64,000 nt of DNA from Cristatella mucedo (Eukaryota; Bryozoa; Phylactolaemata; Cristatellidae). Shown here piece by piece: positions 54,809 to 64,000 of the stretch (positions are counted from its first letter, which is position 1; the number at the start of each line of letters is the position of its first letter). The notes under the pieces were generated by a model. It was given only the letters and a program-made list of their open reading frames with translations, was not told where the DNA came from and did not search any database. Location: positions 1,418,001 through 1,482,000 of the forward strand of contig WPIO01000036.1 of the NCBI GenBank assembly GCA_009760855.2, given 5' to 3'. The position numbers and the translations under genes are program-made.

Positions 54809-54810
54809 AG

Positions 54811-54945
54811 CTCACTGCCAGTGGACTCGATCGGTTGAGTCATAGTAGCTCCGCGATGAACGGCATCGCTGCGCCATCTTGCCGCTTGACGGAAGTGAGC
54901 CGGCTTGCGGCGCGATGGACTTTCTAGCTTTAATTAATAGAGATA
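54811..54945. repeat. Duplicated unit, copy 1
   Basis: CTCACTGCCAGTGGACTCG, TTGAGTCATAGTAG, CGCCATCTTGCCGC and GATGGACTTTCTAGC are all found again in order in 55021-55342. Confidence 0.7.
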
Positions 54946-55020
54946 TAAATAAGGCTATTACATCTGCTAACCTCTCTTTCTTAACCCTTGGCTAAGATCC
55001 AGGGCTACTAGGTCACTAGA

Positions 55021-55342
55021 ACTCACTGCCCGAGGACTCGCTTTGCTGAGTCGTAGTAGAATTACAGTCGTCCCTCGCCACTTCGCGCTAACCGTATTTA
55101 GTGGGTCGTGAACGGGTTATCTATGCTCAAACTATGAAAATTTTTGAGTTACAAATAAAGAATCCTACTTCGCGGAAATTCCCTTATTGCGGCAGAGTCT
55201 GGAACTTATTTAATTGCGATAAACGAGGGACGACTGTGCGCATCTATTACCCGTCACTCCCGGAAATACTAGTCGCCATCTTGCCCCACGACGGACCTAA
55301 GGACGGACGGACTTTCTCGCTTCATTTAGTAGAGATTAGTGC
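55021..55342. repeat. Duplicated unit, copy 2, interrupted by a MITE
   Basis: CTCACTGCCCGAGGACTCG, GCTGAGTCGTAGTAG, then the MITE, then CGCCATCTTGCCCC and GACGGACTTTCTCGC. Without the MITE it is about 150 bases, close to copy 1. Confidence 0.7.
55065..55236. mobile_element. Tigger/pogo-like MITE, 172 bp
   Basis: Terminal inverted repeats begin CAGTCGTCCCTCG at both ends (55065-55077 and the complement at 55224-55236). The left flank is TA and the right flank TG, a decayed TA target duplication. Internal blocks such as CTTCGCGGAAATTCCCTTAT are typical of Tigger-type non-autonomous elements. No transposase is encoded. Confidence 0.82.
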
Positions 55343-55611
55343 AGGACCCTAAGAGAAATAAACCCCTGTCAACGCACTTTAAAACTAACTTCAAGAGAAT
55401 CAATAACTAAGGGTAATGGTATGCAGGCTATCGTGCTTTGACGTTTAGCTATTAATATTCACAGGCAAGCAAGATACCAGCTTAGGCCAGTATGCAAAAG
55501 CACACACGGAGACACTCGAGGCCACCCATTAGTAAAACCCCTTGATTAGCAACAAGCACTGAATCATGCATAAGTAAGCACGCAAGGCGTATAGAAATAA
55601 AAAAGATAAGC
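55343..55611. other. Nothing recognised
   Basis: No supported feature. Confidence 0.4.
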
Positions 55612-55695
55612 TTATTGTAAGGCGCCTAGAAAGAAATTCGAGTTCTCTGAGGGCGCTCTATCAAATCTATTATTGTTATTAGTAGTAGTAGTATT
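55612..55695 (+). mobile_element. LINE-B tail fragment
   Basis: GGCGCCTAGAAAGAAATTCG, then TCTCTGAGGGCGCTCTATCA and (TTA)n/(GTA)n. Confidence 0.8.
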
Positions 55696-56165
55696 GGGTT
55701 GCAGAGAAAGCTGAGTGGAGCAGATACGCCTGTAGCTGAGACATAAATGACGCAAAGTAATCGATGGAAGTGACAGAAGCTGCAAGCGACCTCCCAACTT
55801 TTGTTATATACTGACTGAAGGCTCGATCGAACCGAAAGATTTGAATTTAATGCGAGGGACGATTGCGAGACGACGGGAAGCCGAGGAGCCGGCAGTGCGA
55901 GAGCACGTGACTGGACGAACAAGAATATCGAATAGCTAGGTTGGTGCAAGCGAGTGAAGCAGCCTGTAAATCAAAGAGAGGACAACATGAAGTCGATTCG
56001 ATGCTTCATTGGGAGCCAGTGAAGTTCAGACAGAAGTGATGCGATGTGGCGGCTACGCCGTCGACGACACACCATAAGAGCTGCTGAATTTTGCACCAAC
56101 TGCAGACGAGTAAAGTAAGGGATGGATGGTTGAACAGGCGACAATGAGGGATTACCTGCTGCAGG
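55696..56165 (-). mobile_element. LINE-B coding fragment
   Basis: Minus strand encodes RLQLVQNSAALMVCRRRRSR then HIASLLSELHWLPMKHRIDF, the same segment as 62146-62270. The rest toward 55696 is decayed. It lies tail to tail with the preceding tail fragment. Confidence 0.8.
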
Positions 56166-56587
56166 TCGCCAACCCACGTCCTTGAGCGCGAAGCGGAGCT
56201 GGCCTACTTCCAGACTGAAGACTGGGTGGCCGGAAGCAGCCGACCAATCAGGATTAGACGGAAGCAGCAGCACGCGTGCTGCCTTGTAAAAGTGAAAGTG
56301 AAAGAAATGAGTAGTTGATCTACGGTCACCTCTTTTTTTTCTGTAGGGAGAAGTGTAGCCTCAGTGGCCATTAACCCACTTAAAAAAAGGAAAAGCAAGG
56401 AATCGCCTGCTGCAGCAGACGCAGATACGCACGAGGCGCGGCGTGCAGATACAGCACACGACGGTACAGATATGCACGGGTCGAACGCACGACGAGAGGC
56501 GCTTAGTCCGAGGACCTTACCCCTGGGCTAAGACCCGGACCGGGGTATTGTGCCACGAGACAGACCGAAAGCTTGGGAAACAGAAGC
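56166..56587. other. Nothing recognised
   Basis: No supported feature. Confidence 0.4.
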
Positions 56588-56728
56588 ATGCCGCGCTGGT
56601 TTTGCCCAGTAGTTAAGGTGCTCGCCCGGACCTAGTTCGTGGGCTTGAGCACCGTGGCACATTTGAAGCACCCGAGTAGAGATTGGGTTCTCTTAGGGCG
56701 CTATTTAAATGAATTATATCATTTTATA
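56588..56728 (+). repeat. SINE-1 copy
   Basis: Head GCTGGTTTTGCCCAGTAGTT, shortened middle, B-box remnant GTGGGCTTGAGCAC, tail GCACCCGAGTAGAGATTGGG then CTTAGGGCGC. Confidence 0.82.
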
Positions 56729-56989
56729 TGATGCTGCAAAAGCTGCGGCGGCAGCGGTGTAGGCATTGTGGGAGACTCTTGACTTCTGACGGTTTGACAG
56801 TCCCGATATCGCGGTGCTTACTCGCTGCCTCGTAGTCGAGTGATGTTCTGTTTGCTTAACTGTCGGCGACCTTCGATGAGCTGAATGCATTTCGGCACTG
56901 CCCGGTGCCTGCCTGCCTGCAGAGGTGTGTTGCTGCTGCAACGGAGAGGCAGCAACGAACGATCGACTAAATAATGATGCTAACAATAG
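56729..56989. other. Nothing recognised
   Basis: No supported feature. Confidence 0.4.
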
Positions 56990-57070
56990 CAACAGTAGGG
57001 CATTTGTACAGCACTCTAGAGGAAACATTTGTTTCTATGTACATAATCCGTACGCTGGGAAGGAAAGCTG
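56990..57070 (-). mobile_element. Divergent LINE tail fragment
   Basis: GGCATTTGTACAGCACTCTA and ACGCTGGGAAGGAAAGCTGA. It pairs with 5953-6065 as a second tail subfamily. Confidence 0.5.
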
Positions 57071-57274
57071 ACGATTGGAACGAAAGGGAGCATTCACCCG
57101 CGCCCACTTTCTCGCGTAAAGTTGAGGACTCGAGGAGCTGAGCAGAGCGTGTGCACGCACAAGGCGCCGGGAAGATTGTCGGCAGAGCCCGATTGGGTGA
57201 TAGCACCCTGGGTATTGGGTATTGGGTGATAGCACGCCGCCGCGAGCAGCTAGATAGAGCCATAGATATCAAGC

Positions 57275-57275
57275 C

Positions 57276-57341
<66 letters not shown>

Positions 57342-57351
57342 AGAGAGAGAG
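57275..57351. repeat. Compound (TA)n-(GA)n microsatellite
   Basis: (TA)n at 57275-57302, (GA)n at 57303-57351. Confidence 0.95.
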
Positions 57352-58790
57352 CTCTCACCCTGGGTGAGACGCCAAAAGAGCTGAGCAGAGCGCTCTACGG
57401 AGAGAAGGGAGCCGTCGCTCTTTCTCGGCACGTCAAACCCAGCACCTCTGCCCAGCAGCACCTCTACTACCTCCCAGCAGCCTCTCTGCCTCCGAAGGTT
57501 CAGCCGAATCAGCATTCCTTCACGTCAGCTGTAGGTCCCTCCCACTGCCTTCGCTCAAGGATAGCAAGGGAGCATTGCCCCTCCCCCTCCCCAAGCCGAC
57601 TCGGCCATGCTGAGGTTGGCATTAAACAGCTCCACAGTGCACCAGAGGTAGCCTAAGCCTAAGCGCGAGGCAGCTCTTTTTATGCACACTGGCGTTGCGG
57701 TTGTTAGCGTAACAGCTATCAGTCAGTCGTTCGTATATATAATGAAGCTTCTCGGCTGCTTCTATTCATTCCCGATGCTTTTTGGTGGGGGCGGCGTTCG
57801 GCCAGCGCAGCAGGCAGCGAGTGCGAGCTTTCGCAATCGTATTTGCTCGACTCCGACAGAGCGACGACATTCGCACTTCCTCAGCCAATCTGCTGCCGCC
57901 GGCGCCGGTTGGCCCGCCGCCAATCGGCGATCGCAGCAACCCGTCCGGAATCATTTTCAGCGAAACAATGAGCGTCATTGTATCCTAAAATGATTCGGCA
58001 TCCATAACGACGCCGGTGCGCAGAGCTTGTCTAGTTCTCTCTAGCTAGGGGGGGGGGCCGGGGCGGGCGGCGGCCGGTCAAATCGTGTCCCGAACTCAGG
58101 CCGCGAGGTGAGTGGAGCTCAGACTCGTCGTCCCGTGCTCAGTTTCGGTGGATGTAATTGCTATGCCACCTGCGTGCACTCAACTTAATTCGTGCTAGTC
58201 GAAGCCTCGGCAGGATAGCCAATGAGGTCAGTAGCGCTTCGGCGGCGAAGAGCTTTGCACTTAGGATTCCCTCTAGGACGACAAACCATCCAGACGGCCA
58301 TGTTGTTTTCATGTGTGTTTTCAAGTGTCCTTCCGATGCGGAGAATGTGAACTCGGCTTATCAATCGGGTTTGCGTACAGCCACTCCAGCCCGAGAGGCT
58401 GTGATATCGCCGGACTTTTAACGAAATGGCAGTCGCAATAAGATATTTGCATGGCGATCCAAAAGAACTGCATCTTCATTCCAAGAACTTTTCGTACGTA
58501 GCATAAGCAATATGTCGACGAAGAATAATGCCTTATGGCGACGTGTGCAGAAACTGAGGCCTCCAACATTAACGTGGCTAAAGTCCAGCTGCAGTCAAAT
58601 GCAGGCAGCACTAAGCTCACCCCCCCCCCCGATCAGCTAACAAATCGTAGTGCGACGACTCACTAATCATACGTCCAAGAGCTTTCCAAATGGACCATGC
58701 CTCGTCGCTTTGCTCGTTGGCAGCTCGTCGCAGGGCCCCTGGCCACGTCTCACCTGCTATGCCGATCCAGGCCGATTTCGGACGTCTGCT
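57352..58790. other. 1.4 kb, nothing recognised
   Basis: G and C runs at 58048-58056 and 58620-58630. Plus-strand frames at 57682-57993 and 58158-58421 show no domain I know. Confidence 0.35.
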
Positions 58791-58935
58791 CTCTTAGATC
58801 GCTGGCCTGCTGAGGGGGGGGGGGCACTGGCGCGTCAGTACCCCAGCACATACGCAAATGTCTACTCTCTTATCTCGCTGGCCTGCTGGGGGGGGGCACT
58901 GGCTCGTCAGCACTCCCCCCCACTCCCGCACGTAC
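58791..58935. repeat. Tandem duplication (~70-75 bp) around G runs
   Basis: TCGCTGGCCTGCTG(A)GGGGGG, then GCACTGGC(G/T)CGTCAG, occurs twice with different G-run lengths (about 58799 and 58874). Confidence 0.8.
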
Positions 58936-59595
58936 GGCTGGCCGTCCTCGGGACACTGCCTTCGTGAGATGTCGGCAAAAAGGAATTAATTACGACTAAG
59001 CCAGTCCTGGTATGAGCTACAGGTATGGGGAAGGCCCGGTTAACAGGCGAGAGAGCAGGAGGAGACAGCGACCGTAGTAGCAGACACGGCGTCAGGTGAG
59101 GGAGCCAGGTGCCAGTCTCCGATCCGACGCGGCGGCGGCCGGCCGGCCGGCCAGGCGGAGCCCCTCTCAGACCGTGTGCGAGCTGAAGGCGGGGCTCTCT
59201 CCTCCGCGATGCGGCCTAGCCACGAAGACCGGCGCCAGCTCGCACATGTCTAATGGAGCCGTCGGGCGGATCAGCAATTAAACGCCCGCTGGACAGCTGC
59301 CACACGGGACGTGGGACGCAGCGAGCCGTCGCCGCCGCTGTAAGGACGCACCTGCAGTGTAGGGAGGGCGGGGTGGGTGGGGGTGGGTTCGCGGAGCAGC
59401 TTCGATTTCGCTGGGAGAGGTGAACCAGCGCGTTGTGCGGGTGCGCTCGTCTACTCTAGCCGCGTACATGGGGTCGCGCACCAAGTCACCAAGTTATAAC
59501 CGCCGGCGTTTCGCGAGAAACGCAATCGTGCCAAGAGGCCTGCTTGACGGGGCCAGCTGTCAATTGGGGCGCATGAATTTCGCTTCGACTGGACA
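58936..59595. other. Nothing recognised
   Basis: CpG-rich with a GGCC run near 59140. No supported gene. Confidence 0.4.
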
Positions 59596-59793
59596 TTGGC
59601 TTTGATGGAACTTTTTTATTCTCAAGTTCCTCCAAGTCACGCTTTGAAGAGGAAAAACAGCACGCACATGCTGCTTAGCAGCAGCGTCGTCGTCGACGAC
59701 GACACTGCCCCTAAGCCCCGAAGAAGATCGTATTCATCAAATCTCCAGGCAAATGAAGAGTGGCTCACGCCGAGACTGTCACGTGGATTTTGA
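59596..59793 (+). other. Unassigned 65-codon frame
   Basis: Encodes a peptide containing LKRKNSTHMLLSSS and KPRRRSYSSNLQANEEWL and ends at a stop (59791-59793). Basic nuclear-localisation-like runs and balanced composition look more protein-like than most frames here. No homologue is recognised, and a host exon, a transposon remnant or chance are all possible. Confidence 0.2.
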
Positions 59794-60137
59794 GTTCTTT
59801 CCTCCTAAAGCGATGAGCTGTCGAGGGTGCCCTTACCAGCGATCGTCTGCGGCCGTGCAGTTAACCCTGACGAAACATTAGGCTTAACCTTAACCTTTTG
59901 TTAACCTTAAACGAAGCGATGAATTACCGAGCACTTAGTGACTGGGATGATTGCAAACAGCATTGCTTCATATGGCACTGTAACGCCCGATTCGTAGCCA
60001 TTGACCAGGTCCAGACAGACAGACAGACAGAGGAAGAAAGAAGAGATCACGCCTCTGGACCTACGGCTACGTACCCTTTTGCCGCGAAGGAGGGATGCGC
60101 TCTTCCCCGCTCTTGACAAGCCAGAGACGGAGCCAGT
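59794..60137. other. Nothing recognised
   Basis: Contains a TTAACCTTAACC-like stretch (59883-59910) and a short (CAGA)n at 60013-60030. Confidence 0.35.
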
Positions 60138-60176
60138 ATTACTGTGGAGTTACAGACGGAGATACATTACATTACC
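60138..60176 (+). mobile_element. Orphan LINE-A 3' terminus
   Basis: GTGGAGTTACAGACGGAGAT followed by ACATTACATTAC matches the last ~35 bases of LINE-A at 5370-5400, a nearly complete 5' truncation. Confidence 0.6.
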
Positions 60177-60194
60177 GACCAATGAAGAACAGGA

Positions 60195-60212
60195 ATGAGC
60201 CAAGATGGCGGC
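60195..60212 (+). promoter_or_regulatory. YY1-type motif around an ATG
   Basis: CAAGATGGCG at 60201-60210 matches the YY1 consensus, which in many animal housekeeping genes overlaps the start codon. The frame from this ATG is only 16 codons unless a GTAAAC donor at about 60229 is used. Low confidence. Confidence 0.2.
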
Positions 60213-60307
60213 TGTAGCGGTCGTTCGCGTAAACGGATCTGCGAAGCACATTTGACTGTGCTACGTTTGGCTTTTTTAAATCTAAATCGTTTAATTATTT
60301 ACGATCT

Positions 60308-60770
60308 CTATTTTTCTTTTTTTTTCAACTTGTCCAGCAACAAAATCGTCGGTTTTTCGCAAGGCAAGCCTGAGAGATTGTCGAAAAGGTCATTTGAAGC
60401 AGTGGACCTCAGTTTGGATTCACGGCTCTCAGTATTACGGATCTGCTGGATGCGAAAACGCTTCGTTATGGCTGCCCACCATTGCTGCTTCGTCATTTCG
60501 CTGGAGGCAGAAGAAAACCTAACCAGCATGCCGTTGATCTTCGTCCGCTGATTTCTTAAGCTTTGAGCTTTGTCCCTTTCAAGTCTGCTAAGAGGACCAT
60601 CTCCAAATGAAGCAAGGTCCCGATGGGCCATTCGATGAACCTAACGAAGAGTTCACCTTGACCGAGTCGTCAGCTGCCGTGTGAGCCACTTTTGATTGGT
60701 CTTCGAGTACGTCTGCACGCTCGCTTAGATCAGATTTAACCGCCATTGCACCGCGAGCTTGCAGTAGCAC
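60308..60770 (-). other. Two unassigned overlapping minus-strand frames
   Basis: 60588-60770 (containing SDLSERADVLEDQSKVAHTA) and 60308-60631 (containing TKQQWWAAITKRFRIQQIRN) look protein-like and lie in different frames. No domain is recognised. They could be a frameshifted gene or transposon remnant. Confidence 0.2.
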
Positions 60771-60959
60771 GAGGGCAGCAGGTTAACGAATCTCCCGACT
60801 AGAGCCGTTTCTAGGGAGTTCTAGAACTCTTCTGACTGTAGTTGAGAGGAGGTGTGGACGCGAACCCTTCTCATCTGCTTAGCGTACTGGCGCCCGATAG
60901 CGTACACGCCCCTTGGTTGCTTCGATGATGCATCGCTCACACTGGCGAGGCGCTGCCCA
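60771..60959. other. Nothing recognised
   Basis: No supported feature. Confidence 0.4.
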
Positions 60960-61088
60960 CATATATATATATATATATATAATTCATTTGTTTAGCGCCC
61001 CAAGAGAACTTAATCTCTATTCAGACGCTTCACAGGTGCCTGAGGGCTCGAGTCCACGACCTCAGCCAGACCTTGGTCGGGGCGAACT
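60960..61088 (-). repeat. (AT)n plus SINE-1 copy lacking its head
   Basis: (AT)n at 60961-60980, then tail TTAGCGCCCCAAGAGAACTT, B-box complement GGGCTCGAGTCCACGACCTC, and GACCTTGGTCGGGGCGA where the copy stops. Confidence 0.8.
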
Positions 61089-61730
61089 GACATAGTCCTG
61101 AGGTAGTCCTTACACATCGGCAAGGTCAAGGGCACCATTTCGGCGTGCTGCGCCTCCGGCCTGAGGACGTTGGTGCAGAAGCGCCTACAGCGAGCTTGTG
61201 ACCGCCGCACGGCTAGAGCAGCAGGGCAGGGCAGGGCAGGAAATCGCAGCAGCTGCTGAGCTGCTGCTGCTGCTGCGAGAGCGCAGAAAGCGGCAGCATT
61301 AAAAAAGGCGGACGCATCGGCGTCGCCACGTCAGCTGCCGAGCAAGCTTCGCAGGAAGCGGAAGTTTTGTGCGGCGACTGAGAATGCAGGTGCGGCGGCG
61401 GTCCCGTCGTGCCGCCGCCGGACCCGTGCCGCCGGACGCCACCTGGACCGGTTGGGGGGGGCGGGACGAGCCAAACGGAGAACGAGCCCGCCAGGGAGCA
61501 CGAGTGCGCCATTTGCCGGATGCAACCCTGCGTACTTTGCCTTGTCGAAAACTCTTTGTAGAGATGCGTCGTCGGTTTTTGGCGGTCGCGCGTTTTGATC
61601 CCGGCCGCCGCGAGGAGCCGAGAACCAACATTGTACTGCCAAACCGCCAAACCGCCGGAATTGCCACGACAATGCACGCACGCGCCTTCCCAAGTGTGCA
61701 AGCTGCATGCTGGAAGTGCGTAGCACTAGA
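61089..61730. other. Nothing recognised
   Basis: CpG-rich. GCT run at 61257-61276. No supported gene. Confidence 0.4.
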
Positions 61731-61835
61731 ATTTGCGCGGCGTCGGCACTGCGTCGCTCACGACAGACAAGCCTAGCTGCAGAGTTTTGCACCGGCTGCA
61801 ATCGCCTGATCGCACATGCCGGTAGGCCAGCTACA
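61731..61835 (-). mobile_element. LINE-B coding fragment
   Basis: Minus strand encodes LPACAIRRLQPVQNSAARLV then CRERRSADAAQ, the same segment as 62120-62200 in the plus-strand copy 300 bases away, so the two form a long inverted repeat. Confidence 0.82.
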
Positions 61836-61911
61836 GCAGCAGCCGCAGCACACTTGCAGCAGTCGGGCTTCACGCCGATGCTCGGCTGATTTTTAGCGCT
61901 CTGCCAGCATA

Positions 61912-62787
61912 TCTCCAGTTGAATCAGCTCGAAATCTAGGTGTCATATTCCAAAGCGACCTCTCGTTAGACGACCATGTCAGCTCCACAGTCAAATCCGC
62001 CTATTTTCAGCTTCATAACATTGCTAAAGTTCGGGCTTGTTTAGATAAAGATACCACGTCCAAGTTGGTCCATGCATTCGTGACATCCTGTCTCGACTTC
62101 TGCAACTCACTGCTTACTGGCCTACCAGCATGTGCGATCAGGCGATTGCAGCTGGTGCAAAACTCGGCAGCTAGACTTGTCTGCCGTGAGCGTCGCAGTT
62201 GCCACATTACTCCACTTCTCGCCGACCTGCACTGGCTACCAGTCAAGCAACGGATTGACTTCAAGGTTTTGTCGCTCACTTTTAGGTCCCTTCATTCTAT
62301 GGCTCCAGCCTATCTTTCAGATATACTACCCCATCAGGCAAAGCATCGTACCACCCGCTTTTCGGAATCCAACAGTCTACAAATACCTCGAACAAACCTT
62401 AAATCCTTTGGAGACCGCGCATTTAGTTCATATGCTCCCAAAGCCTGGAACTCCCTCCCGACCTGCGTCAGAACATCCCCTGACCTGACCACATTTAAAA
62501 GGAACCTAAAAACACACCTATTTAGGACAGCATTTAGTGGGTCCCTGTGATTCGTCCTTGATGTGCTTATGCGTGCTGACACTGTGCATGCTGCCACTAA
62601 CCACATTCGCATGTTGACCCTATGCATGTCACCCCTAACCATTTTATTCATTTCGTTTGTTTTTCAAGCATGATTTTACTTACCATTCAATTGCATTTCA
62701 CTTTACAGCAAATGTAATGCGCCTAGAGATAGATTAAGTTCTCTGAGGGCGCTTTATCAAGTGAATTATTATTATTATTATTATTCC
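61912..62787 (+). mobile_element. LINE-B, best-preserved copy: L2/CR1-like C-terminus and 3' UTR
   Basis: An open frame of about 211 codons runs to the stop at 62548-62550: SARNLGVIFQSDLSLDDHVS, KVRACLDKDTTSKLVHAFVT, SCLDFCNSLLTGLPACAIRR, LQLVQNSAARLVCRERRSCH, LHWLPVKQRIDFKVLSL and GDRAFSSYAPKAWNSLP. This is the C-terminal region after the RT core of L2/CR1-type LINEs; the catalytic YADD lies beyond the 5' truncation. The 3' UTR has a ~37-base direct repeat (CTGTGCATGCTGCCACTAAC / CCTATGCATGTCACCCCTAA), then the tail hairpin GCGCCTAGAGATAGATTAAG...GAGGGCGC and (TTA)n. Intact frame and CpGs suggest a younger or less mutated copy. At least ten shorter relatives lie in the window. Confidence 0.9.
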
Positions 62788-64000
62788 TTCCGAGCCCGTT
62801 CGCGCCGCCGCCCCCGAGAAATCCGTAGGGGCGACTCCCGGGAGCGACACCATTCATTAAGGCAACGGCTGGTAATGGCGCGGCAGCGTGTCGCCGCCTT
62901 TTGTCACTAGTTTTTGTCGACCAGCTTTTGTCGCTAGCGTTTGTCGACCAGTCCGCCGGCCCATCGACGTCCGTGACGCAGGCGGATCTTGGTGGATTTT
63001 CGGCTCCCACCAAATTCGCGTCTTTCTGCATTCGATCCCATTGTTCCTGATCGGTCGGTTTGGTCAGCATGGAAACGCCGTCGGTCGCTCCGTAAGCCAC
63101 TTTGTACGTTGTACGTTGTACGTTTGTACGCTTGTACGCCGCTTCAACGAAACGCTGCCGCTCGGACTCGGCTGCTCGGCCGGCCGTGCCTGCACTCGTT
63201 TAACGCCAATGCTCGCGGTTGCAGTAGGTGAGTAGGCGTACAATGCGGCCTCAGCGGCGTACGATGGAAACCTCCCGAGGAAACGCACCGCTTAGCCCAC
63301 ACGACCTCGCCGTGCGTTTCAGACAGGCCTTCGCTACGGCTGCGTACCGCGGTAATAGCACTGCGAACGGCGCTGCGAGAGCCCGCGCTCCTTGGACCCA
63401 CACGGGGCGAGGCACGTCGAGCGGCAAGGTCAAGGTCTGGCTTCTCCAGGCAGTAGCCGAGCCAGGACGTTCATCTGTTGACGGCAGGACCTGCAAAATT
63501 TGTATGTAGGGGGCCAGACGCGAGCGATTTTCACGTAGGCGGAGCTAGACCCGAAATTAGTGAAGCTTAAACGGCGAAAAATCGCAGCGTTTATTCGACA
63601 CGAACTCGGCGGTTGCCCGGCGAGTTTAATCAAGGATTGATTTACACTCTTCGTTAGCGACGGTAGGGGAGGGCGCAGGAACAGGAGGCTGCGGCCCTAG
63701 TCGCTACCCCGTCACTGTATGGGGGGGGGGGAGATCAAATACCCCCTCCTGCGTCCCTGGCTCAGGTTGGGAGGGGCAAGGGGCCCACGTGGGAGTGAAC
63801 TTGGCGTGTCTTTCGGTATTCTGATTTCGCTCGAGGTGGGCGGGGCTCGCGAGATCTGCCGCCAGAGCCAGACGAAGCCAAAGCGAAGACGCCAGTCGCC
63901 CGTCCGTCGGGTGAAAAGGAATATAAAACTATATTATCTATATATGTAAAACTATATAAAACATATAATTTAATAATAATATAATAATATGTAAGAATAT
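62788..64000. other. Right-end sequence, no gene recognised
   Basis: 62890-62955 holds irregular repeats of TTTTGTCG(A/C)CTAG-like units. GTACGTT repeats lie at about 63102-63133, a G run at 63721-63731 and AT-rich sequence from 63920. No frame has a recognisable domain. Confidence 0.4.

Overview
The window is nuclear DNA from an animal, most probably an invertebrate. It holds one spliced gene that I recognise, with introns of 7.5, 7.5 and 10.6 kb, set in a dense background of decayed retrotransposons, tRNA-derived SINEs, DNA transposon remnants and long microsatellites. I see no bacterial operons, tRNA or rRNA genes, or CRISPR arrays. I cannot name the species.

The gene is NSMCE2 (NSE2/MMS21), the SP-RING SUMO E3 ligase of the SMC5/6 complex, on the + strand. 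Four coding exons are visible: 16209-16318, 23802-23949, 31492-31669 and 42290-42407. Their splice sites and reading phases agree, and joined they match human NSMCE2 from about residue 60 to the C-terminus, with all four zinc ligands. The N-terminal ~55-60 residues and the promoter were not found; they lie in an unrecognised upstream exon or left of the window.

Layout: 1-16.2 kb is AT-richer DNA with a 2.2-kb L2/CR1-like LINE pseudogene (LINE-A, 3160-5400), LINE-B 3' ends, SINE copies and (AT)n, (CT)n and (GT)n arrays. 16.2-42.4 kb is the NSMCE2 gene body. Its introns hold SINE-1 and SINE-2 copies, many LINE-B 3' ends, a degraded hAT transposon (28.8-30.8 kb, - strand), a possible gag remnant, and a short insertion flanked by an 18-bp direct repeat that carries an exact 138-bp copy of DNA 5.7 kb away. 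42.4-64 kb is GC- and CpG-richer, contains no gene I can support, and holds a 16-bp minisatellite, a 560-bp GA/GTGA tract, a Tigger-like MITE inside a duplicated unit, full-length SINE-1 copies and the best-preserved LINE-B copy (61.9-62.8 kb).

Repeat families named here for convenience: LINE-A and LINE-B (L2/CR1-like), SINE-1 (tRNA-like head, LINE-B-like 3' tail) and SINE-2 (tRNA-like head, unrelated tail). The most interesting structural signals are the shared SINE-1/LINE-B tail hairpin, a set of perfect or near-perfect short-loop inverted repeats too long for chance, the compositional change near the 3' end of NSMCE2, and the 18-bp-flanked chimeric insertion. I found no convincing new multi-gene system.
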